DNA of 64,000 bases from Pseudarthrobacter siccitolerans (GCF_001046895.1 NZ_CAQI01000025.1:62001-126000); one strand, 5' to 3'; positions 41,735 through 50,271 are shown, numbered from the stretch's first letter. Notes: generated from the sequence alone by a model not told the origin. Translations and numbers: made by a program.

Positions 41735-42403
41735 ATGTCGTTGTTCACCGTCCTCGCCACCAGCAAAGTCGCCGCCGGAGTACTGGCAGCCGGCACCATC
41801 GCCGTCGGCGGTACCGGAGCCGCGGCTGTTACCGGTGTCCTCCCCACCGAGGTACAGCAGAGCGCACACGACCTCTTCGGCGCGCCGGCCCCGAAGCTTG
41901 CAGCTGAAGCAGCCGAGGGCCAGGCAGCCGCCGATGCCGCTGCAGACGCCGCAGCCAACGTCTCCGCCGACGCGGATGCCGAAGCCGCCGGTGACGCCAC
42001 TGTTTCAGACGAGAACGTCGCCGCCCAGGCTTCCGTTTCCGCTGCGGCCGGCACCGTGGTTGATGCAGCGGGCGCTGCATCCCTCGGCCTTTGCACCGCC
42101 TTCGCCAACGGCGGCCTGAACGCTTCCTCTGAAGGCTTCTCCTCGCTGGCCATTGCCGCGCAGGGCGAAGCGAACATCGGAAGCTTCTGCGACGACGTCG
42201 TGGCCCAGGCTGACGCCGCCGCCACGGCAGGCGCCGAAGCAGCCGGCTCCGCCGCGGTTGAAGTAGACCGTCCTGAGCTGCCCGCTGTTCCGGCAGTCCC
42301 CGCCGTTCCGGGTGTCGACGGCGAGCCCGCGGTTCCTGCCGTGCCTGCAGTTCCCGCCGTACCCGGCGACGTGGTGGACGCACCCTCCGTTTCCGTCCGC
42401 TAA
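41735..42403 (+). CDS. Ala-rich secreted or anchored protein with PAVPAVP repeats
   Basis: 222 residues from an ATG with GGAG seven bases before. A hydrophobic segment (SKVAAGVLAAGTIAVGGTGA, then AAVTG) close to the N-terminus acts as a signal or anchor. The middle is almost only Ala, Asp, Glu and Val, with two lone Cys residues (in LGLCTAF and GSFCDDV) that could form a disulfide. The end is a VPAVPAVPAVP repeat broken by GVDGEP, then VVDAPSVSVR. It lies 125 bases before the ECF sigma gene and shares the Ala/Pro-rich style of the protein encoded after it, so the three are probably one envelope-stress module. No known family recognised. Confidence 0.7.
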   Translation: MSLFTVLATSKVAAGVLAAGTIAVGGTGAAAVTGVLPTEVQQSAHDLFGAPAPKLAAEAAEGQAAADAAADAAANVSADADAEAAGDATVSDENVAAQASVSAAAGTVVDAAGAASLGLCTAFANGGLNASSEGFSSLAIAAQGEANIGSFCDDVVAQADAAATAGAEAAGSAAVEVDRPELPAVPAVPAVPGVDGEPAVPAVPAVPAVPGDVVDAPSVSVR

Positions 42404-42528
42404 GCGCGCTTGGCTAGTGTGTACTGCGGGAAACGGCGCCGACTTCGTTTCCCGCAGTACGCCGGTCCCGCAGACCGCAGCCTAAACCCTGAACGGGCAT
42501 GGCCCGCCCCGGGATGGAGGAGCCGCTG

Positions 42529-43092
42529 GTGCCAGACACTTTGGCCCAAGAAGAGATCGACATATTCGATGACGCCGCCGGAACCGACCCGGCAGCGCTC
42601 TTCGGCGTGGCCTACCGGACCTTCGCCGGTCCGGTGCTGGGCTATCTCAAGGCACGGGGTGTGGACGATCCCGAAGCGGTCACCCAGGACGTTTTCCTGG
42701 CTTTCTTCCCAAAAATCACCGGCCTCGCCGGTGGACTGCAGGGCGCAAAGTCACTGCTCTTCTCGATTGCGCATGCGCGGATGGTGGACCACTACCGGCG
42801 GCTGGAACGCCGGCCGCAACTGAGTCCGTATGACCCGCAGGAGGACAGCCGCAGCACACCCTCCGCGGAAGATGACGCGGTAGGGCTGAACGGCGGTGCC
42901 GAAGCAATGCTGCAAGGGCTCAGCGACGAACACCAGGAAGTGCTCGCCCTGCGCGTGGTGGCCGACCTTTCGATCGAACAGGTGGCCGGCATTATGGGCA
43001 AAAGCGAAGGAGCCATCAAGCAGCTTCAACGCAGGGCCCTTCACAACCTCAAGGCACAGACGCTCAAAAGAAACCAGGCAAATCATGAGTGA
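42529..43092 (+). CDS. ECF-type RNA polymerase sigma factor
   Basis: 187 residues from a GTG with GGAGGAG six bases upstream; an ATG at 42499 would add ten residues but lacks such a site. Sigma region 2: ALFGVAYRTFAGPVLGYLKA, PEAVTQDVFLAFFPKI and SLLFSIAHARMVDHYRR. Sigma region 4: LSDEHQEVLALRVVADLSIE, QVAGIMGKSEGAIKQLQRRA. The spacer is long and acidic. Its stop overlaps the next gene, a single-pass membrane protein that is the likely anti-sigma factor. It should direct RNA polymerase to its own operon and perhaps to the Ala-rich gene upstream. Confidence 0.9.
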   Translation: MPDTLAQEEIDIFDDAAGTDPAALFGVAYRTFAGPVLGYLKARGVDDPEAVTQDVFLAFFPKITGLAGGLQGAKSLLFSIAHARMVDHYRRLERRPQLSPYDPQEDSRSTPSAEDDAVGLNGGAEAMLQGLSDEHQEVLALRVVADLSIEQVAGIMGKSEGAIKQLQRRALHNLKAQTLKRNQANHE

Positions 43093-43828
43093 CACCGCAG
43101 GATCCCGCCGTGAAGGGACAGTGGACCAGCTGCTGCTGGAAGCAGACCTGGGCGGCGACAGCCAGCTCCGTCCTGTCCTCATGGAGCTCCAGGCGCTGGG
43201 CACCGTTGCCCCGCAGCCTTCCGCCGAAGTGCTGGCGCTTATGGCCGGCGCGCCCGCCGCTGAAGCACCAACAGTCCCCGCTGCGCAAGCCCCGGCGGCT
43301 CCCGTTGACGAGCTCGCGGCCCGCCGCCGGGCCAAGCGCCGGATCGCCCTCACCACCTTGTCTGTGGCAGTATCACTCGGCGCCGGCGGTGCCGTTGCCG
43401 CAGCATCGGACCAGGGCATCCGCCACTCGTTCACGCAGCTCAACCAGGCCGTGACCTCCTTTATCACCGGTTCCGCCGGTTCCGCCGGACCCGCCGGTGA
43501 TCAGGCGGGCAGGCCCGCCACCCCTGCGCCCACGGCCCCTACCGCTGCAGTGCCCGCCGGCACTCCAACCGGGGACCCTGCGTCGGTCCCGGCGGACCCC
43601 GCCGCAGCGCACCCCGCGGCCACGCCGCCGTCGGGCGGTCCTGCTGCGGCGGAGAACGCCAATGGCCAGCGAACTTCCCCGGGAACGCCCGGGGAAGTTC
43701 CCGCTTCAGAAACCCTGCCCGGAGCAATTCCCGGGCAGATCGCCGACGGCCTGGGCAAGCAACCGGAGGTGCCGGTCCCCTCGCAGGTTCCCCTGCCGGG
43801 GACGCTGCCGGCTGTCCCGCTTCCATGA
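43085..43828 (+). CDS. membrane-anchored putative anti-sigma factor with Pro/Ala-rich exterior
   Basis: 247 residues, ATG overlapping the sigma gene by eight bases. Residues 1-82 are cytoplasmic (MSDTAGSRREGTVDQLLLEA, then LRPVLMELQALG), a membrane helix covers about 87-108 (IALTTLSVAVSLGAGGAVAA), and the remainder is a low-complexity Pro/Ala/Gly region ending in PGQIADGLGKQPEVPVPSQV. No zinc motif HxxxCxxC is present, so it is not the common ZAS type. Position and topology fit an anti-sigma factor whose outer tail senses the cell wall; this is inference. The tail could also anchor in peptidoglycan. Confidence 0.7.
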   Translation: MSDTAGSRREGTVDQLLLEADLGGDSQLRPVLMELQALGTVAPQPSAEVLALMAGAPAAEAPTVPAAQAPAAPVDELAARRRAKRRIALTTLSVAVSLGAGGAVAAASDQGIRHSFTQLNQAVTSFITGSAGSAGPAGDQAGRPATPAPTAPTAAVPAGTPTGDPASVPADPAAAHPAATPPSGGPAAAENANGQRTSPGTPGEVPASETLPGAIPGQIADGLGKQPEVPVPSQVPLPGTLPAVPLP

Positions 43829-43852
43829 CATGATCTGCCCGCGTGCCTCCGG

Positions 43853-44419
43853 TCAGTACCCGGAAGCGCCCTTCTTGATCATTTCGCCGGAAGGATCCGC
43901 CAGGTACCAGACGTCGTTGACGCCCTGGCCCACGATGTCGCCTGCCTTAGTATCTTTGGCGTAGTAGTACAGCGGCATGCCGTTCAGGGTGACCTGCTTT
44001 GCGCCTTCCGGCGTGGTGATGGTGCCCACGGTCCCGGTGACCCCTTCGACCTTGGGCGTATCAGAGGTGGTGATGAGCGGCGGCCAGGCCGCCAGGCAGG
44101 CGCCGGTGCAGGCGCTGGTGCCCGAATCCTTGACGTCCTTGGTGAAGAAATAGAGGCTCATGCCTTTGGCGTCCACCACGATGGTGCCCGCGCTTGAGGA
44201 TGCAGTCTTCAGGTCAACGCCGGCGCTCGCCGTTGAGGATGACGTTGCGGAGGGCGGCGATACGGAGGCAGCAGGGGCGGTCGCCGAGGCAGCCGGGGAG
44301 CCTGCAGTGACAGCCGGACTGGTGGCCGCAGGAGTGGTTCCGCTGCCGCCGGCGCACCCGGTCAGGGCCGCCGTCAGGGCCAGGATTGCGAGGCCTGCCC
44401 CCAACACATGCTGTTTCAT
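43853..44419 (-). CDS. lipoprotein with two Y-x-F/Y-x-x-D repeats
   Basis: 188 residues. The N-terminus MKQHVLGAGLAILALTAALT continues GCAGG, a lipobox (L-T-G-C) with Cys as the mature first residue. A Ser/Thr/Ala-rich spacer follows, then two copies of the secreted repeat of COG4315: KGMSLYFFTKDVKDSG with ACTGACLAAWPPL, and NGMPLYYYAKDTKAGD with DVWYLADPSG. The family is widespread in Actinobacteria on the outer face of the membrane, with unknown function; a redox or ligand role for the paired Cys (SACTGAC) is possible. It is divergent from the second ECF sigma gene (164 bases between). Confidence 0.9.
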   Translation of the reverse strand: MKQHVLGAGLAILALTAALTGCAGGSGTTPAATSPAVTAGSPAASATAPAASVSPPSATSSSTASAGVDLKTASSSAGTIVVDAKGMSLYFFTKDVKDSGTSACTGACLAAWPPLITTSDTPKVEGVTGTVGTITTPEGAKQVTLNGMPLYYYAKDTKAGDIVGQGVNDVWYLADPSGEMIKKGASGY

Positions 44420-44583
44420 GGGTTGCTCCTTCGGTGCTGCCCGGCACCGGTCGCCGGGCGCTAACCTGTACGACGCACCTGGGTGAAGAATGGTTCACGT
44501 TGAACCAGATCCCGCCCGGGGACGTTGTACCAGCCGGGGAGCGCGGAAGGGCCGTGCGGAGGCCGGGACAGGAGGTCCGCCGA

Positions 44584-45084
44584 ATGCCGCTTGACGACGA
44601 CGTCGTGGAGTCCATTTACCGCGAACACGGCCCGGCCCTCCGCCGCTTTGTGCTCAGCGCCTCCCGGGACCCCCAGCTTGCCGAGGACGTGGTGCAGGAA
44701 ACCGTGCTCCGGGTCTGGCAGCACGCCCCTGAGGTCACCGGCAGCCTCCGCAGCTACCTGTTCCGGACCGCGAGGAATATCATGATCGACAATTACCGCC
44801 GTGCCCAACGCCGCCCGGCGGAGGCGCTGGACGACGGGCTCAGCGGTCACGCCGAAGCCGTGGAGCGGGTGGACGAACTCTTGAACCGCGTACTGATCGA
44901 GGAAGCGCTGCTCCGCCTCAGCAGTGAACACCGGGATGTCCTGGTGGCCCTGCACTACCGGCGCTTCACCGTCAACGAGGCGGCGGTGCAGCTGAACATC
45001 CCCAGTGGAACCGTGAAGTCCCGCGCCTATTACGCCGTGCGGGCCCTGCGGACAATCCTGGATGAAATGGGGGTGGAACGGTGA
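44584..45084 (+). CDS. ECF-type RNA polymerase sigma factor, SigK/SigL-like
   Basis: 166 residues from an ATG with GGAGG eight bases upstream. Region 2 reads IYREHGPALRRFVLSASRDP and LAEDVVQETVLRVWQHAPEV, LFRTARNIMIDNYRRAQ; region 4 reads LSSEHRDVLVALHYRRFTVN and EAAVQLNIPSGTVKSRAYYA. The protein is compact like mycobacterial SigK, SigL and SigM relatives. It overlaps by GTGA with a zinc anti-sigma factor. The COG4315 lipoprotein upstream on the other strand may be a target or part of the same response. Confidence 0.93.
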   Translation: MPLDDDVVESIYREHGPALRRFVLSASRDPQLAEDVVQETVLRVWQHAPEVTGSLRSYLFRTARNIMIDNYRRAQRRPAEALDDGLSGHAEAVERVDELLNRVLIEEALLRLSSEHRDVLVALHYRRFTVNEAAVQLNIPSGTVKSRAYYAVRALRTILDEMGVER

Positions 45085-45743
45085 ACGCCTCCGAGGTCCA
45101 CCAACTGCTGGGCGCCTACCTGCTGGGCGGACTGGATCCCGTTGACCTGAAGAGCTTCGAAGACCACCTCCGTGAGTGTGCGCAATGCCGGGAGGAGCTG
45201 TCCCGGCTGGAGAAGGTGCCCGTCCTGCTGGACGCCGTTCCCGTGCCGGATGCCGTGGCGCTGACCGCTGTTCCGTCCGGCGTGGCGGTTCCGCCCGCAG
45301 CCGCAGTCCCGGTGACCCTCCTCGCCAAACTTGCCAGCCGACGTCGTCAAGTACGACGGCGGTGGGCAGCGCTGGCGGGCGCAGTGGCCGCCGCCTGCCT
45401 TGCCGTGGGACTGTCCGTAAGCCCGCTTCTGAGCCGCGCACCCCAGCCGGATGCCTCCTACTCCGTGCAGTCCAGCGGCGGACTGCAGTTCAGCATCGAT
45501 TTGGCCCGTAAGACCTGGGGCACGGAGCTGGCAGTGAACGGCAGCAGCCTCCCATCGGATGGCACGTTGTCGCTGTGGGTACGGGACCGCGCCGGCGGGG
45601 AGGACCGCGCCTGCGCCTGGACGGCCACCCCCAGCGGCCGGGTCAAGGTCACCGGGGCAACGCCCATCCAGCTGGGCAGCATCTCCAGCGTGGAACTGCG
45701 GGACGGCACACAGCACGCGGTTGCCGTGATCACCGTGCCGTGA
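45081..45743 (+). CDS. zinc-binding anti-sigma factor
   Basis: 220 residues. The N-terminal ZAS domain has HQLLGAYLLGGLDPVDLKSF and EDHLRECAQCREELSRL, giving the H-x3-C-x2-C zinc motif. A membrane helix lies around residues 94-113 (ALAGAVAAACLAVGLSVSPL). The outer part (YSVQSSGGLQFSIDLARKTW, WVRDRAGGEDRACAW, HAVAVITVP) has the anti-sigma-K (RskA-like) beta fold. The start GTG overlaps the sigma factor stop. Release of the sigma factor would follow proteolysis or redox change of the zinc site; RskA-like members are known to work this way. Confidence 0.92.
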   Translation: MNASEVHQLLGAYLLGGLDPVDLKSFEDHLRECAQCREELSRLEKVPVLLDAVPVPDAVALTAVPSGVAVPPAAAVPVTLLAKLASRRRQVRRRWAALAGAVAAACLAVGLSVSPLLSRAPQPDASYSVQSSGGLQFSIDLARKTWGTELAVNGSSLPSDGTLSLWVRDRAGGEDRACAWTATPSGRVKVTGATPIQLGSISSVELRDGTQHAVAVITVP

Positions 45744-45786
45744 TTGCCGTGCCGTGATTGCCCTCCCGTGATTGCAGCGCCCGGGG

Positions 45787-46290
45787 CTAGTGCTGCTGCC
45801 TGTTGGTGGTGTTTGGTTCCAGCGCGTGGAACTCCGCCAGCAGGGCCGGGTTTTCGCAGGCGCGGGCGAACGCTTCGATCCGTTTCTCGATTTCCCGGCC
45901 CAGCAGCCAGGTGCCGATCCGCTCCATAACCGGCCGCAGCAGGGCCGGGCGGCAGGAAAAGGTGTACTTCCAGACTGCCCGCGTGCCGCCATTGTCCGCG
46001 GTGAACCGCCAGCCGCCGCCGAAGTTGTCGAAGAACCAGGGGCCGGACACCATGGTCATGCCGACGTTTTTGGGCGGGGCGTAGGAGACGTACTCGCTCA
46101 CCATTACCAGGCCGAGGCGCGAGCGGGTGCGGGTGCGTACACCCTTGCCTGCGGTGACGGCTCCGCCCAGGAAGTGTTGTCCGGCGATGAACGGATCCCA
46201 CTGCAGCCGGAAGGCGCCGGTGGTCTGGGAGAAGGCGAAGGCGGTGTCCGGGTCGATGCGGATGAAGCGTTCGGCGCGTACCTGGGGCAT
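45787..46290 (-). CDS. SRPBCC (START-like) family protein
   Basis: 167 residues: AERFIRIDPDTAFAFSQTTG, RLQWDPFIAG, VSEYVSYAPPKNVGMTMVSG, FGGGWRFTADNGGTRAVWKY, and a C-terminal helix with IGTWLLGREIEKRIEAFARA. This is the helix-grip fold of polyketide cyclase/dehydrase and lipid-binding proteins (PF10604 style), which hold a hydrophobic ligand in a cavity. No catalytic residues can be named. It is separated from the anti-sigma gene by 43 bases and lies tail to tail with it. Ligand and pathway unknown. Confidence 0.85.
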   Translation of the reverse strand: MPQVRAERFIRIDPDTAFAFSQTTGAFRLQWDPFIAGQHFLGGAVTAGKGVRTRTRSRLGLVMVSEYVSYAPPKNVGMTMVSGPWFFDNFGGGWRFTADNGGTRAVWKYTFSCRPALLRPVMERIGTWLLGREIEKRIEAFARACENPALLAEFHALEPNTTNRQQH

Positions 46291-46367
46291 GGTCCAACCC
46301 TATGCGCACCTGCAGGCCCGTCCGGGACTGGGGACAGCGGTTCCGGCAGTGCGTGCTTCCGGCGGCG

Positions 46368-47264
46368 CTACTGGACCATCTTTGCCAGGCGGGCCCGGAC
46401 CACCATGTAGACGCCGTAACAGATCAGTCCCGCGCCCACGGCTGCCAGGAAATACAAACCAAAGGGCTGGTCGCGCAGTGCCCGCAGGGCGCCATCCAAT
46501 CCTGTCGATTCTTCGGGATGTGCCTCAAGGGTGGCAATGGCAATCAGCAGGCCGGTCAACAGCAGCACCGTTCCCTTGGCTACATAGCCGGTGATCCCCA
46601 GAATTGTGACGGCCTTCCTTGCTGTGGGGTTTGCGGGCATCGCCAGTTGCTTCTCGAACGATTTCCGCACACCGCGGATGCCGTAGGCCACCCCCGTCAC
46701 GGCGATGCCGGCGCCCAGGAGGACCAGCAGCGCCACACCGCCCGGAGCCTTCATCAGCGAGGCGGTGAGGTCGCTTGCTGTCTGCTGGTTGTCTCCGCTT
46801 GAGCCCGTGCCGCGCGCGAAGGACATCAGCGTCAAGGCAAGTCCTGCGTACACGAGGGCCTGCGCTGCCGCCTTGGCCTTCTTCCCGGCCTTTTCCTTGG
46901 TGGGCAGACGGTTGTAATCGAATATGGCATCGCTGGCCTGCCACAGCGCCAGGCCGGCGCAGGCGACGAAGCTGGCCCACAACAGGAAGGGCCCCGCGGG
47001 CTGGGTGGCCAGCTCGGCTACGGCGCCGCTGAAATCGGCATTTCCTGTCCCGCCCATGGCGAGCCGGATGGAAATGGCTCCCACCAGCAGATGCAGGATC
47101 CCGCTGGCCGCAAAGCCCGCCCTCGCCAGCAGCTCCAGCGTGCGGGAGTTGGTGACGTTCTCCGCCGCGTCCGCGGCCTGCTTCAGTTCTCTTTTGATGG
47201 CTGTTCCTTTATGCCGGCGCGCAAGCGCGAACGGTGCATGCACCTCACTCCGCCATCGTGCCAC
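46368..47264 (-). CDS. DUF1206 integral membrane protein
   Basis: Up to 298 residues from a GTG. Three repeats of a two-helix DUF1206 unit are seen, each with an R-x-G...G.....V or LVYAGLALTL/GYVAKG-type start: LELLARAGFAASGILHLLVG, AQALVYAGLALTLMSFARG, VTILGITGYVAKGTVLLLTG. Six membrane helices are expected. The family is common in Actinobacteria and has no known function. The usual N-terminus of relatives begins just before LELLARAG; here IKRELKQAADAAENVTNSRT fits such a start, and AAAGGA lies six bases before the codon ATC at 47198. So the true start might be an unusual AUC, or the GTG at 47243. Confidence 0.85.
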   Translation of the reverse strand: MARWRSEVHAPFALARRHKGTAIKRELKQAADAAENVTNSRTLELLARAGFAASGILHLLVGAISIRLAMGGTGNADFSGAVAELATQPAGPFLLWASFVACAGLALWQASDAIFDYNRLPTKEKAGKKAKAAAQALVYAGLALTLMSFARGTGSSGDNQQTASDLTASLMKAPGGVALLVLLGAGIAVTGVAYGIRGVRKSFEKQLAMPANPTARKAVTILGITGYVAKGTVLLLTGLLIAIATLEAHPEESTGLDGALRALRDQPFGLYFLAAVGAGLICYGVYMVVRARLAKMVQ

Positions 47265-47330
47265 GCGGACCTTGTCCCGGCCCAGTCAGCGGGAGAAACT
47301 ATGTGGAAGAGTGTCGCCGGCATGTGGATT

Positions 47331-47378
47331 CCGCGGCACGATCCGTTCCGTGGCACGATCTGTTCCGTGGCATGCTCC
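47331..47378 (+). repeat. 17-base tandem repeat, almost three copies
   Basis: The unit CCGYGGCACGATCYGTT is present at 47331-47347 and 47348-47364, with a shorter third copy, CCGTGGCATGCTCC, at 47365-47378. A related inverted piece, CGTGCCACGCGG, occurs at 47257-47268. It lies between divergent-facing ends of the DUF1206 and trmB genes, where no gene is seen. Confidence 0.7.
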
Positions 47379-47427
47379 ACAACGGGGGCGGGCTGAACCC
47401 GGCGAAGCCGAGCTCCTGGGCGTTGGG

Positions 47428-48351
47428 TTACCGCCGCCGGTAGCAGAGGTCGAAGATCAGGCGCCCGGCTTCATGCGCCTTGGCCTCGAAGCTGGTCCGG
47501 ATCCGGCCCTCGAACCGCGGAGCCCAGCCGCCCGTCTCATCCACGCCCTCGTTGGGCCCTGTGTGTTCCGTGCTGACCGGTGCGCGGCCTTCCCGGACAG
47601 GCGCTCCTCCCACCACTGACTCCACGCCCGACTGCCATACCTGCGTTAGCGGGCTTTCGGGTCCGCGGCGCTCGCCGGTGTGAAGGTTCTCGAAGTCCTT
47701 CGAATCCGCCAGCACGTCGCGGACGTGGACCGCGTAGTTGGACCAGTCCGTGGCGATCCGCCAAAGCCCGCCCTTTTTCAGTGCCCGCGCGGCCAGGTCG
47801 GCGAACTCGGGCTGGATGAGGCGCCGTTTGTGGTGCCGCGACTTGTGCCAGGGGTCGGGGAAAAAGACCCAGAGTTCGCTGACCGAGCCCTCCGGAAGCA
47901 TGGTGGCCAGCACCTCCGGGGCGTTGGCTTCAACCACGCGCACGTTGCTCAGGCCGCGGCTGTTGATTTTGATGAGGGTGTTTGCGAGTCCCGGGGTGTA
48001 GACCTCCACGGCGAGGAAATCGGTATCCGGATTCTGCTCGGCGGCGTGGCAAATGGCGTCACCCAGGCCGGAACCGATCTCGACGATGAGGGGCGCCTTC
48101 CGGCCGAATTCCGACTCTGCATCGAACGTGTAGTCCGGGTGGACGGAGGTGTTGGCCACATGGCGGGGGACGTTCACGGCCCACCGCTCGGCGTGCAGTT
48201 CCCAGGCCGCCTGCCGGCGCCCCTGAAGGCGGGTTCCGCGGCGGACGAAGCTGACCGGCCGGCCGCCGTACGTGCCATAGGAAGCCTGCGTGCCGGGGGT
48301 TACGGGCCTCGGGACATGCTGCGGCTGGGGGGATTCTGGGGATTCGCTCAT
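47428..48351 (-). CDS. trmB: tRNA (guanine-N7-)-methyltransferase
   Basis: 307 residues. SAM-binding motif I is VEIGSGLGDAICHAAEQNPD, followed by FLAVEVYTPGLANTLIKIN; the family signatures ELWVFFPDPWHKSRHHKRRL, IQPEFADLAARALKKGG and IATDWSNYAVHV are intact. It methylates G46 in the variable loop of tRNAs. It has a longer N-terminus (about 45 residues) and an insertion after GERRGPESPLTQVWQSGVES, as usual in Actinobacteria. Neighbouring genes are unrelated; it is likely its own transcription unit. Confidence 0.95.
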   Translation of the reverse strand: MSESPESPQPQHVPRPVTPGTQASYGTYGGRPVSFVRRGTRLQGRRQAAWELHAERWAVNVPRHVANTSVHPDYTFDAESEFGRKAPLIVEIGSGLGDAICHAAEQNPDTDFLAVEVYTPGLANTLIKINSRGLSNVRVVEANAPEVLATMLPEGSVSELWVFFPDPWHKSRHHKRRLIQPEFADLAARALKKGGLWRIATDWSNYAVHVRDVLADSKDFENLHTGERRGPESPLTQVWQSGVESVVGGAPVREGRAPVSTEHTGPNEGVDETGGWAPRFEGRIRTSFEAKAHEAGRLIFDLCYRRR

Positions 48352-48384
48352 CCCTTCCAGAATACCGGCGGCCGAAGGGTGGAA

Positions 48385-48798
48385 TCATATGTTCCCCAGT
48401 TGGTCCAGTGCAGGTCCCAAAGCCAGCGCAAAGACCAGCCCCGAGACGCATAAGGCAAAGGCCGCCGATGACCGGGCGGGTGAAGTGTCCGGGGAGTTCT
48501 TGATGACGGAAATTGCCAGCACCAGCGACGGCAAGGCAAACAGAAGAGGCAGGCTGAAGAACACTAACGGCGTCACCCAAGGCATCGGTGAGGGGCCGCC
48601 ATCGGACGGATAGGTCCCGAGCATGGCAAACATGGCCAGCGGAGCAGTGACGATCATGCTGACAACGGCAAGGACCCCCATCGTCACGCTGTGGGTTGCC
48701 TTGCGTGTGTACTGGCCGGTCTCCGCTTCTTTGGTCAGCGCAGCAACGGGCGCTTCAGGTTGTGGTTGCTCATCTGCTGATGGTGGCGGAACATCCAT
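48385..48798 (-). CDS. small integral membrane protein
   Basis: 137 residues. A hydrophilic Pro/Glu-rich start (MDVPPPSADEQPQPEAPVAA) is followed by three hydrophobic helices: MGVLAVVSMIVTAPLAMFAM, PLVFFSLPLLFALPSLVLAI and AAFALCVSGLVFALALGPAL. The pattern of a proline-rich cytoplasmic tail with a few helices resembles the DUF4190-type proteins of Actinobacteria. No function can be assigned. It lies 33 bases upstream of trmB on the same strand. Confidence 0.65.
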   Translation of the reverse strand: MDVPPPSADEQPQPEAPVAALTKEAETGQYTRKATHSVTMGVLAVVSMIVTAPLAMFAMLGTYPSDGGPSPMPWVTPLVFFSLPLLFALPSLVLAISVIKNSPDTSPARSSAAFALCVSGLVFALALGPALDQLGNI

Positions 48799-48940
48799 TA
48801 CTCTCCTCTGATGGGGCCGGAGCGGCAGTCCTGGAGTGCGGTTACTGTTTCAACCTATGGAGGCGGTGAGCTTCGCAGCAGGCGCCTTTTGCCCTATGTG
48901 GATAACCTGGTCCCTCCGGCAGTCCTGCAAGAATGGGCAG

Positions 48941-50263
48941 GTGACGGAAGCTACAGACGCGGCGGCAAAAAGGCAGCGCTCCATGGATCGCGCGCCGGGC
49001 CCCCGACAGGCACAACAGGCCCGGCCGGACAACCTGGTGGACGCCGAAATAGATGAACTGCCGGCGCCGGAACCAACCCGGACAGGAAGCAAAAGGGGCC
49101 TCATTTACCTCGGCCTGTGCCTGGTCCTGATCGGGCTGAACCTGCGCACTGTCTTCTCCAGTTTCTCGGCCGTGCTGCCCGAAATTACCTCCCAGGCAGC
49201 CTTGCCCGGCTGGGCCGTCGTAGTCCTGACAACCGTCCCGGTGACACTGCTGGGCCTGTTCGCCCCCCTCGCTCCCGTGCTGGCACGACGCTTCGGCGCC
49301 GAACGCGTCCTCCTCGGCGCCATGGCGGTCCTCACGGCAGGGCTCCTGCTCCGTCCGGCCGGACCGCCGCACCTGCCGGCGCTGCTGGCCGGCACCGCTG
49401 CCTGCGGCGCCGCCATCGCCCTCTGCAACGTGCTCCTGCCGGGGCTCGTTAAACGCGACTTCCCCCATCGGCTGGGCCTCATGGGCGGGCTTTACACCAC
49501 AGCTATCTGTGCCTCCGCCGCCCTCGGAGCCGGCTTCACCTACCCTGTCTACGCGGCGACGGGGGAGTGGACGCAGGCGCTGTGGTTCTGGGCGCTGCCC
49601 GCCGCCGTCGTCCTTTTCCTGTTCCTTCCCGTGGCTGTCCGGCAACGCGCCGTGCGGCACCAGGCAGTGAAGGACGGCGTAAACGTGTGGCGCTCGCCGG
49701 TGGCCTGGCAGGTCACCATTTTTATGGTGCTGCAGGCCATGATGTCCTTCAGCGTGTTCGCCTGGCTGGCGCCCATCCTCCGCGAACGGGGCGTGGACGG
49801 GGCTACGGCGGGGCTGATCGTGTCGGTGAGTATCGTGCTGCAGATGCTCGGCTCGCTCTTCGCACCGGCGCTGGCGGCAAGGTTCCGGGACCAGCGGGCC
49901 ATCAACACGGTGGTGGCGCTGATGACCGGCGGCGGCTTCGCACTGAGCATCTTCGGGCCGCTGGAGCTGGTCTGGGTGTGGGCGGGACTCTTGGGACTGG
50001 GACAGGGCAGCCTGACAGCGGTGGCGCTGACCATGATCATGCTGCGGACCCGGGACGGGCACACGGCGGCCCACCTGTCGGGCATGATGCAGGGCGTGGG
50101 CTACGGCCTGGGCTCAACGGGAACGCTGATGGTGGGCCAGCTGCACCAGGCCACCGGATCATTCGCCCCCGCCGGTGTCCTCTTCCTGGCCGTGGGGCTG
50201 CTCGCGGCCGTGTTCGGCTACCGGTCCGGACGGAACCGCTTCGTCGGTGACAAAACCGGGTAG
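48941..50263 (+). CDS. MFS transporter, CynX/NimT-like
   Basis: 440 residues from a GTG; an ATG at 48983 is another option since the first 45 residues are hydrophilic. Twelve membrane helices are expected, starting with RGLIYLGLCLVLIGLNLRTV and FSSFSAVLPEI, a motif of the cyanate permease/2-nitroimidazole exporter family (N-L-R-x-x-x-x-x-x-x-P). Other segments are PVTLLGLFAPLAPVLARRFG, CNVLLPGLVKRDFP and LGQGSLTAVALTMIMLRTRD. Such proteins export or import small anions or drugs. No substrate gene is next to it; a perfect palindrome directly follows its stop. Confidence 0.88.
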   Translation: MTEATDAAAKRQRSMDRAPGPRQAQQARPDNLVDAEIDELPAPEPTRTGSKRGLIYLGLCLVLIGLNLRTVFSSFSAVLPEITSQAALPGWAVVVLTTVPVTLLGLFAPLAPVLARRFGAERVLLGAMAVLTAGLLLRPAGPPHLPALLAGTAACGAAIALCNVLLPGLVKRDFPHRLGLMGGLYTTAICASAALGAGFTYPVYAATGEWTQALWFWALPAAVVLFLFLPVAVRQRAVRHQAVKDGVNVWRSPVAWQVTIFMVLQAMMSFSVFAWLAPILRERGVDGATAGLIVSVSIVLQMLGSLFAPALAARFRDQRAINTVVALMTGGGFALSIFGPLELVWVWAGLLGLGQGSLTAVALTMIMLRTRDGHTAAHLSGMMQGVGYGLGSTGTLMVGQLHQATGSFAPAGVLFLAVGLLAAVFGYRSGRNRFVGDKTG

Positions 50264-50271
50264 CAGTTAGC

